The notes beneath the pieces were generated by a model, which was given only the letters and a program-made list of their open reading frames with translations, did not search any database and was not told the origin of the DNA. From contig WGNC01000004.1 in the NCBI GenBank assembly GCA_016124745.1, forward strand, positions 93,659 to 157,658: DNA of 64,000 bases. The letters are read 5' to 3'. Origin of the DNA: Thiobacillus sp. Lineage in GTDB: Bacteria > Pseudomonadota > Gammaproteobacteria > Burkholderiales > Thiobacillaceae. The translations under genes and the position numbers were made by a program. Within the stretch, counting starts at the first letter, position 1. Each line of letters starts with the position of its first letter. Shown here in pieces: positions 46,309-55,019 of the stretch.

Positions 46309-46818
46309 ATGAAATACATCTCTCTCTCGCTTGCCGCCCTGACCTTTGTCGCAACCGCTGCTCACGCTGCGCCCCCCATGATGTCGGTTGCATGGACCGC
46401 ACAGGCCTGCGACGCCTGGAACAAGGACGCCACCCTGACCGACGGTCTGGGTGACAAATGGATCAAGAACGACGCAGGACGCGGTTACAAAATCATCAAG
46501 CTCTACCGCACCGAGTGCGGCGAGGCGACCCAGACTGAATTGAAGATCGTGCCGAAGGACGGCAAGGCCATCTGCGTGTATGGCGGCGCAGTCCAGACGC
46601 CCACGATGAACTACGACGTCGACTACACCATGCATGCCACGACCGAACGCTGGGACGAAATGGGCGCAGGTGAATACGGCCCGATGAAAGCCATGATGTT
46701 TGGCCGCCTCAAGTTCACCGGCCCCAAAATGGAAGCGATGAGCGTCATGGGCCCATTCGAAGCCTTCCTGCGCCTGCCGGGCAAGATTCCGGGCGACAAG
46801 GCCTGCCCTGCCAAGTAA
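46309..46818 (+). CDS. Exported protein, possibly SCP2-like sterol/lipid carrier
   Basis: A 169-residue exported protein with a signal peptide (YISLSLAALTFVATAAHA). The C-terminal half, MKAMMFGRLKFTGPKMEAMS and PFEAFLRLPGK, resembles SCP2-type lipid-binding domains, although no enzyme residue is expected. Four cysteines could form disulfides. It stands alone with a GGAG site and a terminator directly after it. Assignment to SCP2 is tentative. Confidence 0.6.
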   Translation: MKYISLSLAALTFVATAAHAAPPMMSVAWTAQACDAWNKDATLTDGLGDKWIKNDAGRGYKIIKLYRTECGEATQTELKIVPKDGKAICVYGGAVQTPTMNYDVDYTMHATTERWDEMGAGEYGPMKAMMFGRLKFTGPKMEAMSVMGPFEAFLRLPGKIPGDKACPAK

Positions 46819-46846
46819 GCCTGTCTGACATTTCAATACCCAAACA

Positions 46847-46876
46847 AAGAAGCCGGGAATGCTCCCGGCTTTTTTG
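46847..46876. terminator. Bidirectional terminator between the SCP2-like gene and the FKBP gene
   Basis: An 8-bp stem AGCCGGGA / TCCCGGCT with a four-base loop, T5 on the plus strand and TTCTTTGTTT on the minus strand. It serves both convergent genes. Confidence 0.85.
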
Positions 46877-46917
46877 CGTCAGTGACCCGCTCCTGATTGG
46901 GCAGGTCATCAGGAAGA

Positions 46918-47403
46918 CTAATGCACCGTTCCGGTCTGGACATCGAGCGGCCGGCCGTTGCGGATTTCCTCAGGCGTCGCGTCGCGGACATCGATGATGT
47001 TGACCAGGCAGGTGACGCTCTGCCCGGCCAGCGACGGGTTGCCATCGAGCGTGAGCTTGCCGTCCTCGATCGCGGTGACGTAGAAAACCTTGGTTTCCCC
47101 CGCTTCGTTCTCGAACATCACCTCGGCGCCGACGCGCCGGAATTCGGGTGGCACATTCTCGATGTCGTCGACGAAGACCAGGCTTTCGTCGCGCAGCCCG
47201 TAGCCCTCCTCCGGGGTCAGAGGAATCTCGATGCGTTCGCCCACCTTGCGGCCAGCCGCCGCCGACTCGATGGCCGGCAAGATGCCGCTGTTGGCCCCCT
47301 GCACATAGCCGACGGGAACATCGTGCTGCTCGACGACCATACCGCGCGCGTCGAGAATGGAATAGGTAATGTATACAAGCTTGTTCTGTGTCACGGTGGC
47401 CAT
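46918..47403 (-). CDS. FKBP-type peptidyl-prolyl isomerase, SlyD-like
   Basis: A 161-residue isomerase with an FKBP domain interrupted by an insert-in-flap chaperone domain, as in SlyD: LVYITYSILDARGMVVEQ, then GSL-type IESAAAGRKVGERIEI, the flap EEGYGLRDESLVFV and the closing VTCLVNIIDVRDATPEEI. The His/Cys-rich metal-binding tail of E. coli SlyD is missing, so a nickel-handling role is unlikely. It folds proteins in the cytoplasm. Confidence 0.9.
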   Translation of the reverse strand: MATVTQNKLVYITYSILDARGMVVEQHDVPVGYVQGANSGILPAIESAAAGRKVGERIEIPLTPEEGYGLRDESLVFVDDIENVPPEFRRVGAEVMFENEAGETKVFYVTAIEDGKLTLDGNPSLAGQSVTCLVNIIDVRDATPEEIRNGRPLDVQTGTVH

Positions 47404-47572
47404 GCTGATTCATTCATCTCCGTCTTGAAAAACACTGCGCAAGAACCTGATCTGCCCTTGCGCGGACTGTCCATGATACCTGCGATGACGGATCCCGGCA
47501 TCGTGCGGCGGGGACATGGCGCATTCCGCCTCGCAAATCGGCGCGCCGAGCACCGATCGTCAGGCCACGGCC

Positions 47573-49015
47573 TCAGTACCTGACCCGTACGCGGTAGGTG
47601 AGCGTCGTTTTGCCTTCCGCGGGGACGTTCACCTGCCACTCGGCGGTTCCGGACGCGGCCTTGGTGTGCGGCTGCGACGCGCTGACCATGGTCCAGTCGC
47701 CCGGCATCGGCTCACGCACCGTGACATTCACCGGCTCCTGCTTGGCATTCTTCAGCACGATTTCGTAGGCCGATTCGAACACATAGTTGTAGCGGCCCGT
47801 TCCCGCCAGTTTCTGGAAGTCGGTCTGCTTTCTGTCGGCGGTCACGTCGAACGCGTCACCCAGCTTGAGTCGCACGGTTTCGTTCTTCGGCGTATGGTCG
47901 ATGCGGTCTTCGCCGACGAATTGCGCGTTGCCCTGGCTGTCCTTCTTGTACATGCGGATCACGCCCCTGGGCAGCGGAATGCCGAGGCCTTCGCCCTTGT
48001 TGTCGAATTCGACGAACACGCCGACCTTCATCTTCTGCCCCAGTTCGCCGTACTGCCCCGAGTAGTAGTAATTCGCGCCCGCCAGCAGGTATTCCTTATG
48101 CACCGGGATATGCGATGCCGACATCAGCGCGACCTGCTTGGTCTGGTTTTCCCGCAGCGTGGTCGGACGCTGCAGCGTATAGAGGTGATACTCGAACAGC
48201 GACTCCTGCTCCATCTCGGCAGCATCGGCCATTTTGGCGGCCATCGCCATCATCGCGCGCGGTGCCGGCGCCGGATCACGCACCCGGTTCAGGTCACCCG
48301 CCACCAGTTGCAGCTTCGCATTGGGGTAAGCGGCCCCGCTCTGGTTGGTCAGCGTCACCCAGCCGTTGAGGTCCATCCGGTCGTCGTTGGCATTCAGCTC
48401 GGCCACGTAGTCCGCGCGCCATGACAGGCCACCCGTCAGATAGGACAGTTCCAGGTTCTGCGGACCCGCTGTCGGGTTGACGAGCGAAATGACGAGCGTG
48501 GGTGTGTCGCGCAGGGTATCGGGCACGCGGGAAAACGCCAGCCGTCCCGGCACCCCGGTTTCGATGCGGTCGGCGAACTTGAGCACCACGCCGTTGTTGG
48601 TCGACAGCACAGTGGCCGTTTCGCGCGTTTCCACGCCGCTGGTGGGGTGGCTGCGGATGATGGTGACCTCGCGCCCGACATATTTTTCCAGCAGCTTCTC
48701 CGGCGTCAACAGGTCGAAATCGAAGTTCTGTTCCTGCAGCCTGAACCCGTCAGGACTCGACAGGTTGCGCAGCAGCGCCGTCTCGGGACGCATCTGCGCC
48801 GACACCTCGCGCCACGCCAGCTGGTTCAGTCCTCGCGCCAGCGCGACCTGGCGTGCATCCTTCACCAGAGCAAGGTTGTCGTTGTAGATGGTGACGGCCA
48901 CATTCTGCTGGTCTGCTGCCGTGCTGACGATTTCATCGGCCATCGCCGCCCGGCCTGCCTGCGAAGCAAACAGCAATCCGGCGATCATCGTGTTCAGCAA
49001 TTGTCTCTTCATCAT
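47573..49015 (-). CDS. Exported DUF4139-domain protein
   Basis: A 480-residue exported protein with a signal peptide (LLNTMIAGLLFASQAGRAAMA). Residues about 180-475 are a DUF4139 domain (SYLTGGLSWRADYVAEL, GWVTLTNQSGAAYPNAKLQLVAG, and the closing TLTYRVRVRY). The domain is all-beta and found in surface or stress-linked proteins; its role is unknown. I chose the ATG pair at 49015 with GAGG upstream over the ATG at 49051. It is divergent from the EAL/HDOD gene. Confidence 0.85.
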   Translation of the reverse strand: MMKRQLLNTMIAGLLFASQAGRAAMADEIVSTAADQQNVAVTIYNDNLALVKDARQVALARGLNQLAWREVSAQMRPETALLRNLSSPDGFRLQEQNFDFDLLTPEKLLEKYVGREVTIIRSHPTSGVETRETATVLSTNNGVVLKFADRIETGVPGRLAFSRVPDTLRDTPTLVISLVNPTAGPQNLELSYLTGGLSWRADYVAELNANDDRMDLNGWVTLTNQSGAAYPNAKLQLVAGDLNRVRDPAPAPRAMMAMAAKMADAAEMEQESLFEYHLYTLQRPTTLRENQTKQVALMSASHIPVHKEYLLAGANYYYSGQYGELGQKMKVGVFVEFDNKGEGLGIPLPRGVIRMYKKDSQGNAQFVGEDRIDHTPKNETVRLKLGDAFDVTADRKQTDFQKLAGTGRYNYVFESAYEIVLKNAKQEPVNVTVREPMPGDWTMVSASQPHTKAASGTAEWQVNVPAEGKTTLTYRVRVRY

Positions 49016-49110
49016 GTCGCGGTTCCTCGGCAACTTTCTTCGATACCGCATGATGACCGATACGCGCGCGAAATGGTTCGCGGCGCTAGAATGTTCGCAT
49101 CAATTTCGCC

Positions 49111-50412
49111 GTGAATGACATGAGCTCAGAAGACCTTCATCCATCGCACATCGTCGGCGGCGGCGTCAACACCAGCGATTCCGAGCAGCCCGTCGTGGTG
49201 ACGCAAATGCTCGGCATCGACAGCGATGGGCCGGTTCGCGAGGAAATCCTGCGTGAGCGCTTCCTGTCGTTCGACCCGCTGTTCGACGCTGCCTCCAATC
49301 TGGTCGCCCATCAACTGGTTCTGCGCGGCCAGATTGCCGCAGCCGATTCGCCGCCTGAGCTTCGGCAAATGGACGAGGACATGCTGCTGACCGGCCTCTA
49401 TTCGCTGACGCAGGACGGCCTGACCGGCAAGCTGCCTCTGCTGGTGAAGATCAGCAGCGGCCTGCTGTTCAGCGAGGTTCCCGAGCAACTCAATTATCGC
49501 CAGCTGATCTGGTGCGTTGACATCGACGACGAGCCGCAGCTGGCACGCGTCCTGGCCCTGCAGGAGGCCGGCCTGACCTTCTGCCCTACCCTCAACCGCA
49601 ACGACGCTATCGTTCTGGAAAGCGCCTCCGCCTGGCCTTACCTCGCCTGCCATGCCGACGATGCGCCGCCGGCAGTGAACGCGTGCCTCATCGTCGATGG
49701 GGTGCGGCACGCCCATACCCAGGTGAACTGGCCCGGACGCGCCTGGTTCAAGGGCAGCTTCTTCTCCGGCGACACCCAGCCTGCGGACAGCACCCACGAA
49801 CAGTTCGTGCAGCTCGATCTGCTGGCGATCGCCCTGCGCCAGTCGCTCGAAACCCTGATCCAGTTTTTCCGCCTCAACCCGAACATGGCGCCGCGCCTGC
49901 TCGCCATCGCCAACTCCCGGGTCGGCGGCCTCAGCCGTCCGGCCGAATCGGCGCCGCATGCCCTGGTCATGCTGGGACCACAACGCGCCAGTCGCGTCGC
50001 CGCCTTGCTGGCACTGGCCGGCACCCATCCCACCGAAGCGACGCGCCACTATGCCGTGACCGCACTGACCCGGGCCTTGTTCATGGGCAAGGTAACCCGC
50101 CTGGGTGCCGAGGCCGAAAGTGCCGCGGCGGCGTTCGAAACGGGGCTATTGTCGACGGCCACCCACGCGCTCTCGCTGCCGGTGGAATCGCTCATCCGCA
50201 AACTCGGCCTGTCGGCCACCAGCGCCCGTGCATTGAGCGCGCATCCCTCGCCCGAAGGGACCTTGCTGCAACTGGCCCATGCCTGCGAGCGCAACGACGC
50301 CGAAGCGCTGGAGCGCTATGCGCAGAAGCTGGATATCCCCCTGCATCGGATTTCCGTCGCCTATCTGGATGCCCTGATCGCGGCCTCGGCACTCGACGAA
50401 GCGCTGCTTTGA
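49111..50412 (+). CDS. Degenerate EAL-HDOD (YuxH-like) signalling protein
   Basis: A 433-residue soluble protein with the YuxH layout: an EAL-like N-terminal half and a C-terminal HDOD domain (about residues 235-415). The EAL start FLSFDPLFDAASNLVAHQLV shows HQL in place of EAL, and other metal-binding residues are missing, so it should be catalytically dead and act by binding. HDOD regions often mediate signalling interactions. A start at 49120 (three codons later) is equally possible. Confidence 0.75.
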   Translation: MNDMSSEDLHPSHIVGGGVNTSDSEQPVVVTQMLGIDSDGPVREEILRERFLSFDPLFDAASNLVAHQLVLRGQIAAADSPPELRQMDEDMLLTGLYSLTQDGLTGKLPLLVKISSGLLFSEVPEQLNYRQLIWCVDIDDEPQLARVLALQEAGLTFCPTLNRNDAIVLESASAWPYLACHADDAPPAVNACLIVDGVRHAHTQVNWPGRAWFKGSFFSGDTQPADSTHEQFVQLDLLAIALRQSLETLIQFFRLNPNMAPRLLAIANSRVGGLSRPAESAPHALVMLGPQRASRVAALLALAGTHPTEATRHYAVTALTRALFMGKVTRLGAEAESAAAAFETGLLSTATHALSLPVESLIRKLGLSATSARALSAHPSPEGTLLQLAHACERNDAEALERYAQKLDIPLHRISVAYLDALIAASALDEALL

Positions 50413-50458
50413 AGCCCGGTCGGCGTAAAATGGCGGTTTTTGCCCGTACGCACGCCCC

Positions 50459-51235
50459 ATGCATCCCACCCTGGTTTTCGACATTGAAACCATCCCCGAC
50501 CTTGCCGGGTTCGCCGCAGTCAACGGCATTTCAGAGACCGCACTGACGCAGGCCGAGCTTGCCGAAATGGTGCTGCTGAACCGGCGCCAGAAAACCGGCA
50601 GCGATTTCATGCCGCACCACCTGCATCGCATCGTCGCCATTTCCTGTGTATTGAGAAGCGGCGACCAGCTCAAGGTATGGTCGCTCGGCGAGCCAGACAG
50701 CAGCGAAGTCGAACTCATCCAGCGCTTTTATGACGGAATCGAACGCTACACCCCGCAACTGGTTTCCTGGAACGGCGGCGGCTTCGACCTGCCCGTGCTG
50801 CATTACCGCGGCCTGATCCATGGCGTGGCGGCGTCGCGGTACTGGGACTGGGGCGACGACGACAAGGAATTCAAGTGGAACAGCTACCTCGGGCGCTACC
50901 ACACCCGCCATCTTGATCTGATGGACGTGCTCGCGATGTACCAGCCGCGGGCCAATGCGCCGCTCGACCAGATGGCCAAGCTGTGCGGTTTCCCCGGCAA
51001 GCTGGGGATGGACGGCTCCAAGGTGCTGGACGCTTTCCAGAAAGGTGAGATCGATGCCATCCGCAACTACTGCGAGACCGACGTGATGAACACCTGGCTG
51101 GTGTACCTGCGCTTCCAGAAAATGCGCGGCACGCTTTCCGATGCTGCCTACGCTGCCGAGATCGAACTCGCACGCACTACCGTCGGCAGCCACGCCGCGC
51201 CGCACTGGCAGGAATTCCTAGCGGCCTGGGCATGA
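50459..51235 (+). CDS. PolB-like 3'-5' exonuclease (DEDD)
   Basis: A 258-residue exonuclease of the predicted PolB-exonuclease family. The DEDD residues are visible: Asp and Glu in VFDIETIPD (about residues 7-9), Asp in [13 protein letters not shown] (about 106) and Asp in [11 protein letters not shown] (about 206). No polymerase domain is attached. It overlaps rlmD by four bases, so the two are co-expressed. The nucleic acid substrate is unknown. Confidence 0.87.
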   Translation: MHPTLVFDIETIPDLAGFAAVNGISETALTQAELAEMVLLNRRQKTGSDFMPHHLHRIVAISCVLRSGDQLKVWSLGEPDSSEVELIQRFYDGIERYTPQLVSWNGGGFDLPVLHYRGLIHGVAASRYWDWGDDDKEFKWNSYLGRYHTRHLDLMDVLAMYQPRANAPLDQMAKLCGFPGKLGMDGSKVLDAFQKGEIDAIRNYCETDVMNTWLVYLRFQKMRGTLSDAAYAAEIELARTTVGSHAAPHWQEFLAAWA

Positions 51236-52569
51236 ACCCGGTTGTCGATATTCTGTCCCTCGATCACGAGGGCCACGGCGTCGCGCGCCTCGACGGCAAG
51301 GTCACCTTCGTCGATGGCGCGCTGGCGGGCGAACGCGCGGAAATCGCCGTGTACCGCAAGCACGCCAAGTACAACTCGGCCAATGCCGTTGCCATCCTGA
51401 AATCCAGCGCGCAGCGCGCAACCCCGCGCTGCCCATATTTCGGCCGCTGCGGCGGGTGTACGATGCAGCACCTGGAAGCCAGCGCGCAGGTCGCGGCCAA
51501 GCAGCGCGTGCTGGAAGAAAACCTCGCCCGCATCGGCAAGGTCACCCCCGACGTCGTCCTGCGTCCCTTGCATGGCCCCACCTGGGGCTATCGTTCCCGC
51601 GCACGCATGTCTTCGCGGCTCGTCGACAAAAAAGGCGGCGTGCTGGTCGGTTTCCACGAAAAGCGCTCCAGCTTCATCGCCGACATGGCGAGTTGCGAGG
51701 TGCTTTTGCCCGATGTATCGGCGCTGATTCAGCCGCTGCGCGAACTGATCGTGAAATTGTCGAACGCGGACCGCATCCCGCAGGTCGAGATCGCCGTGGG
51801 CGAGCACATCACGGTCCTGGTATTCCGCCTGCTCGAGCCCTGGACCGACGAGGATGCGGCCAAGGTACGCAGCTTTGCCGAACAGCACCAGGTACAGGTG
51901 TGGGAACAGATAAAAGGCCCCGACACCGTTCGTCCCTTCTGGCCCGAAATTGCCCCCGAACTCAGCTACAGCCTGCCCGAATACGGCCTGGTAATGCCTT
52001 TCAGGCCTACCGATTTCACCCAGGTCAACACCGCGATCAATCGCGCGCTGGTCAGCCGTGCTATGCGCCTGCTGCAACCCCGGCCGGGGGAGCGCATCGC
52101 CGACCTGTTCTGCGGACTGGGCAACTTCACCCTGCCCATCGCCACGCATGGCGCCGACGTGCTCGGCATCGAGGGCAGCAAGGAACTGGTCGAGCGTGCG
52201 CGCGCGAACGCCCTGCGCAATCAGCGGCCCAACGCCCGCTTCGAGGTCGACAACCTGTTCGAGATGACCCCGGAAAAATTCGCTGCGCTCGGGCATTTCG
52301 ACAAGCTATTGATCGACCCGCCCAGAAGCGGCGCCATCGAGCTGGTCAAATCTCTGCCCGACAGCGGCGGACCGGCGCGCATCGTCTACGTCTCGTGCGA
52401 CCCCGCGACCCTCGCGCGCGATGCCGAGGTGCTGGTCCACGTCAAGGGCTACCGGCTCGAAGCGGCAGGCGTCGCCAACATGTTCCCGCATACCGCGCAT
52501 GTCGAATCGATCGCGCTGTTTACCCGAAATCCATTAAAATCCCACACTTCCCTGACCCCTAGCTCCTGA
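51232..52569 (+). CDS. rlmD: 23S rRNA (uracil(1939)-C(5))-methyltransferase
   Basis: A 445-residue SAM-dependent methyltransferase of the RlmD/RumA family. It has an N-terminal TRAM domain (residues 1-55), the 4Fe-4S cysteines ([14 protein letters not shown] and a fourth cysteine near residue 155), the SAM-binding [12 protein letters not shown], the catalytic cysteine in [13 protein letters not shown], and DPPRSG. It modifies a uracil of 23S rRNA. It is coupled to the upstream exonuclease by a four-base overlap. Confidence 0.93.
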   Translation: MNPVVDILSLDHEGHGVARLDGKVTFVDGALAGERAEIAVYRKHAKYNSANAVAILKSSAQRATPRCPYFGRCGGCTMQHLEASAQVAAKQRVLEENLARIGKVTPDVVLRPLHGPTWGYRSRARMSSRLVDKKGGVLVGFHEKRSSFIADMASCEVLLPDVSALIQPLRELIVKLSNADRIPQVEIAVGEHITVLVFRLLEPWTDEDAAKVRSFAEQHQVQVWEQIKGPDTVRPFWPEIAPELSYSLPEYGLVMPFRPTDFTQVNTAINRALVSRAMRLLQPRPGERIADLFCGLGNFTLPIATHGADVLGIEGSKELVERARANALRNQRPNARFEVDNLFEMTPEKFAALGHFDKLLIDPPRSGAIELVKSLPDSGGPARIVYVSCDPATLARDAEVLVHVKGYRLEAAGVANMFPHTAHVESIALFTRNPLKSHTSLTPSS

Positions 52570-52585
52570 TCCCTAGCCCCTAAAC

Positions 52586-53815
52586 ATGGCACTCATCGTA
52601 CAAAAATACGGCGGCACCTCGGTCGCCAACGTCGAACGCATCCGCGCAGTGGCGGAACGCGTCGCCAAATTCAAAATGCTCGGGCATCAGGTGGTGGTTG
52701 TTCTCTCCGCCATGTCCGGCGAGACCAACCGGCTGATCGGGCTGGCCAAACAGATCCAGGCGCAGCCCGATCCGCGCGAACTGGACATGATGGTTTCCAC
52801 CGGCGAGCAGGTCACCATCGCGCTGCTGGCCATGGCGCTGAAGGACCTGGGCCTGAAGGCGAAAAGCTACACCGGCGGACAGGTGCGCATCCTCACCGAC
52901 AATGCCTTCACCAAGGCACGCATCCTCAGCATCGACGAGACCAACATGCGGCGCGACCTGGATTCGGGCCAGGTGATCGTCGTGGCAGGTTTCCAGGGCG
53001 TGGACGCGCACGGCAACATCACCACGCTGGGGCGCGGCGGCTCCGACACCACCGGCGTGGCGCTGGCAGCGGCGCTCAAGGCCGACGAATGCCAGATCTA
53101 CACCGACGTCGACGGCGTCTACACCACCGACCCGCGCATCGTGCCCGAGGCACGCCGGCTGAAGACGATCACCTTCGAGGAAATGCTGGAAATGGCTAGC
53201 CTCGGCTCCAAGGTGCTGCAGATCCGCTCGGTCGAGTTCGCCGGCAAATACAAGGTCAAACTGCGGGTGCTGTCCAGCTTTCAGGACGAAGGCGACGGCA
53301 CGCTCATCACATTCGAGGAAGACGACAAAATGGAACAGGCCATCATCTCCGGCATCGCGTTCAACCGTGACGAAGCCAAGATCACCGTAGTCGGCGTACC
53401 CGACCATCCGGGTATCGCCTACCAGATTCTCGGGCCGGTCGCCGACGCCAACATCGACGTCGACATGATCGTGCAGAACGTCGGTACCGCGAACATGACC
53501 GACTTCACGTTCACCGTTCACCGTAACGACTTCGCCAAGGCGATGGGCATCGTCAAGGCCACTGCCGCGACCATCGGCGCGCGCGAGGTCACCGGCGACG
53601 ACAAGATCGCCAAGGTGTCGATCGTCGGCGTCGGCATGCGCTCGCACGTGGGGATCGCGCGCAAGATGTTCGAAATCCTGTCGAAGGAAAACATCAATTT
53701 GCAGATGATCTCCACCTCGGAAATCAAGATCTCGGTCGTGGTCGAGGATAAATACCTTGAACTCGCGGTGCGCGCCCTGCATCAGGCGTTCGAACTCGAC
53801 AAGGCCAGCGCCTGA
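52586..53815 (+). CDS. lysC: Aspartate kinase
   Basis: A 409-residue aspartokinase, first step of the lysine, threonine and methionine pathway. The kinase domain opens ALIVQKYGGTSVANVERI, with the family ELDMMVSTGEQVT and the ATP-binding LGRGGSDTTGVALAAAL; two C-terminal ACT domains (about residues 265-405) provide feedback inhibition. The length matches the single-chain alpha-type enzyme. The ATG lies 17 bases after rlmD. Confidence 0.96.
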   Translation: MALIVQKYGGTSVANVERIRAVAERVAKFKMLGHQVVVVLSAMSGETNRLIGLAKQIQAQPDPRELDMMVSTGEQVTIALLAMALKDLGLKAKSYTGGQVRILTDNAFTKARILSIDETNMRRDLDSGQVIVVAGFQGVDAHGNITTLGRGGSDTTGVALAAALKADECQIYTDVDGVYTTDPRIVPEARRLKTITFEEMLEMASLGSKVLQIRSVEFAGKYKVKLRVLSSFQDEGDGTLITFEEDDKMEQAIISGIAFNRDEAKITVVGVPDHPGIAYQILGPVADANIDVDMIVQNVGTANMTDFTFTVHRNDFAKAMGIVKATAATIGAREVTGDDKIAKVSIVGVGMRSHVGIARKMFEILSKENINLQMISTSEIKISVVVEDKYLELAVRALHQAFELDKASA

Positions 53816-53816
53816 G

Positions 53817-53846
53817 TTGGCTTTCTGGCGCGCATTCCGCTACAAT
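53817..53846 (+). promoter_or_regulatory. Promoter of tRNA-Ser
   Basis: TTGGCT and TACAAT are 18 bases apart, and the -10 box ends 12 bases before the tRNA start. The -35 box begins just after the lysC stop codon. Confidence 0.65.
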
Positions 53847-53858
53847 GCGCGGCGGTTC

Positions 53859-53952
53859 GGAGACGTGGCCGAGAGGTTGAAGGTACTCCCCTGCTAAGGG
53901 AGCATGCGGGCTTAAACCTGCATCGAGGGTTCGAATCCCTCCGTCTCCGCCA
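53859..53952 (+). tRNA. tRNA-Ser (anticodon GCT)
   Basis: A 94-base class II tRNA with acceptor GGAGACG / CGTCTCC, discriminator G, encoded CCA, a long variable arm and anticodon stem CTCCC / GGGAG around CTGCTAA (anticodon GCT). It follows lysC and is closed by its own terminator. Confidence 0.95.
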
Positions 53953-53965
53953 GACATACTGTAAA

Positions 53966-53996
53966 CAAGCGCCCTTCTGGGCGTTTTGTTTTTTTA
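53966..53996 (+). terminator. Rho-independent terminator of tRNA-Ser
   Basis: CGCCC / GGGCG stem with a TTCT loop, preceded by A-rich sequence and followed by TTTTGTTTTTTT, 17 bases after the tRNA end. Confidence 0.88.
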
Positions 53997-54011
53997 CCCA
54001 CCCATAGAACC

Positions 54012-54147
54012 ATTATTGATCCGGCACGAAGTAAACATGAGTACCGTTCGTGCCGAGATTGTCGAAGCACAGCTCCCATCCGGCGGTCTCAGGACAGGCT
54101 TCGACAGCACGAACGAACTCGCGAATCAATCAGGCCGTATCAATAAT
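54012..54147. mobile_element. MITE-like element with ATTATTGAT inverted ends
   Basis: A 136-base non-coding element. The ends ATTATTGATCCGGC and (on the other strand) ATTATTGATACGGC match at 13 of 14 positions. Inside is the recurring palindrome CCGTTCGTGCCGAGATTGTCG, paired with an inverted GGCTTCGACAGCACGAACG. No coding capacity. Confidence 0.6.
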
Positions 54148-54273
54148 ATGAGCCGTGGTTGACAATCACACGTTAGCGCTGTGCCTGAGCCTGAAACCAA
54201 AGGCATGTTCTTGGCTTGTCCTGGACTGGTCGGCTTCATGCCAAGCCGTAGAAAGCAATCCAAAAGGAATACC

Positions 54274-54651
54274 ATGAAACGACTGATGTTCGCCCTCATG
54301 GCTTTGGCCTTCAGCGCCTCAGTGGCTGCTGAGTGGGTGAAGCTGGGTGATACGCACGATACCGTTTTGTTCCTTGCTTCAGATACCTTCCGCAAAGCGG
54401 GTAAGCTTAGGCGTGTCTGGGAGATACAAGACTTCAAAGAGGACGTTTTTGGTGATGGCGTTCGTTCTCTACGCTACCAATCGGAATACGACTGCATCGG
54501 CGGGAGATTACGGGTTCTCTACCTTCAGGCATTCAAAAGCCAAATGGCAGTTGGCGAAGCACTCAATGTTCCCTTCAACGGCCAAGACTGGGTACCCGTT
54601 CCTGATAACAGTATCGCGTCAATCTCACTCAGGGTCGTATGCTCCATGTAG
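54274..54651 (+). CDS. Small exported protein, surface-adhesin E-like
   Basis: A 125-residue protein with a signal peptide (LMFALMALAFSASVAAEW), then a beta-rich body with two conserved cysteines (YDCIGGRLRVLYLQ and the closing RVVCSM). It resembles the surface-adhesin E family that includes Haemophilus protein E, though most bacterial members are small uncharacterised envelope proteins. I chose the ATG at 54274; the frame opens at 54181 but the extra 31 residues lack signal character. Base composition is visibly lower in GC than most neighbours. It lies alone just downstream of a MITE-like element. Confidence 0.68.
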   Translation: MKRLMFALMALAFSASVAAEWVKLGDTHDTVLFLASDTFRKAGKLRRVWEIQDFKEDVFGDGVRSLRYQSEYDCIGGRLRVLYLQAFKSQMAVGEALNVPFNGQDWVPVPDNSIASISLRVVCSM

Positions 54652-55019
54652 TCCCAAGAGTTTTCACCACAATATCCGAGCCCTCAAATAAGGGTAGATT
54701 TCTACCCGCGGGGCGGTCGACTCTACAGATGCATCAGCGCTAGACCCCCATCCCATTCATACAGCTCTGGAGATGGCCAGATGATGTTTGAACCGGTAAG
54801 GTATTTTTGCGTCGTCCTGACCGGGTCCGTCTGTTGAGCCGTCCCAATAGAACACTGTTTTTAAGGGCTATTGATTCGGCCTCCCGCGCTGCCTCACACA
54901 GCCGGGGCAAGCCAGCCTTCAAGACCACTTCAAGTATCATCAGGCCAAATTAATAGTATCCAACTATCTGAACGCGCCCCCTGAACCGATCGCATAGAAC
55001 CGGGGCGAAAAGCGGGCTT
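54652..55019. other. 368-base intergenic region, no convincing gene
   Basis: This gap separates the adhesin-E-like gene from the convergent mechanosensitive channel gene. A perfect inverted repeat GGGTAGATTTCTACCC lies at 54692-54707 with no T-run after it. A 66-codon minus-strand frame at 54740-54940 has no recognised family or ribosome-binding site and may be a relic. Nothing else supported was seen. Confidence 0.5.
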
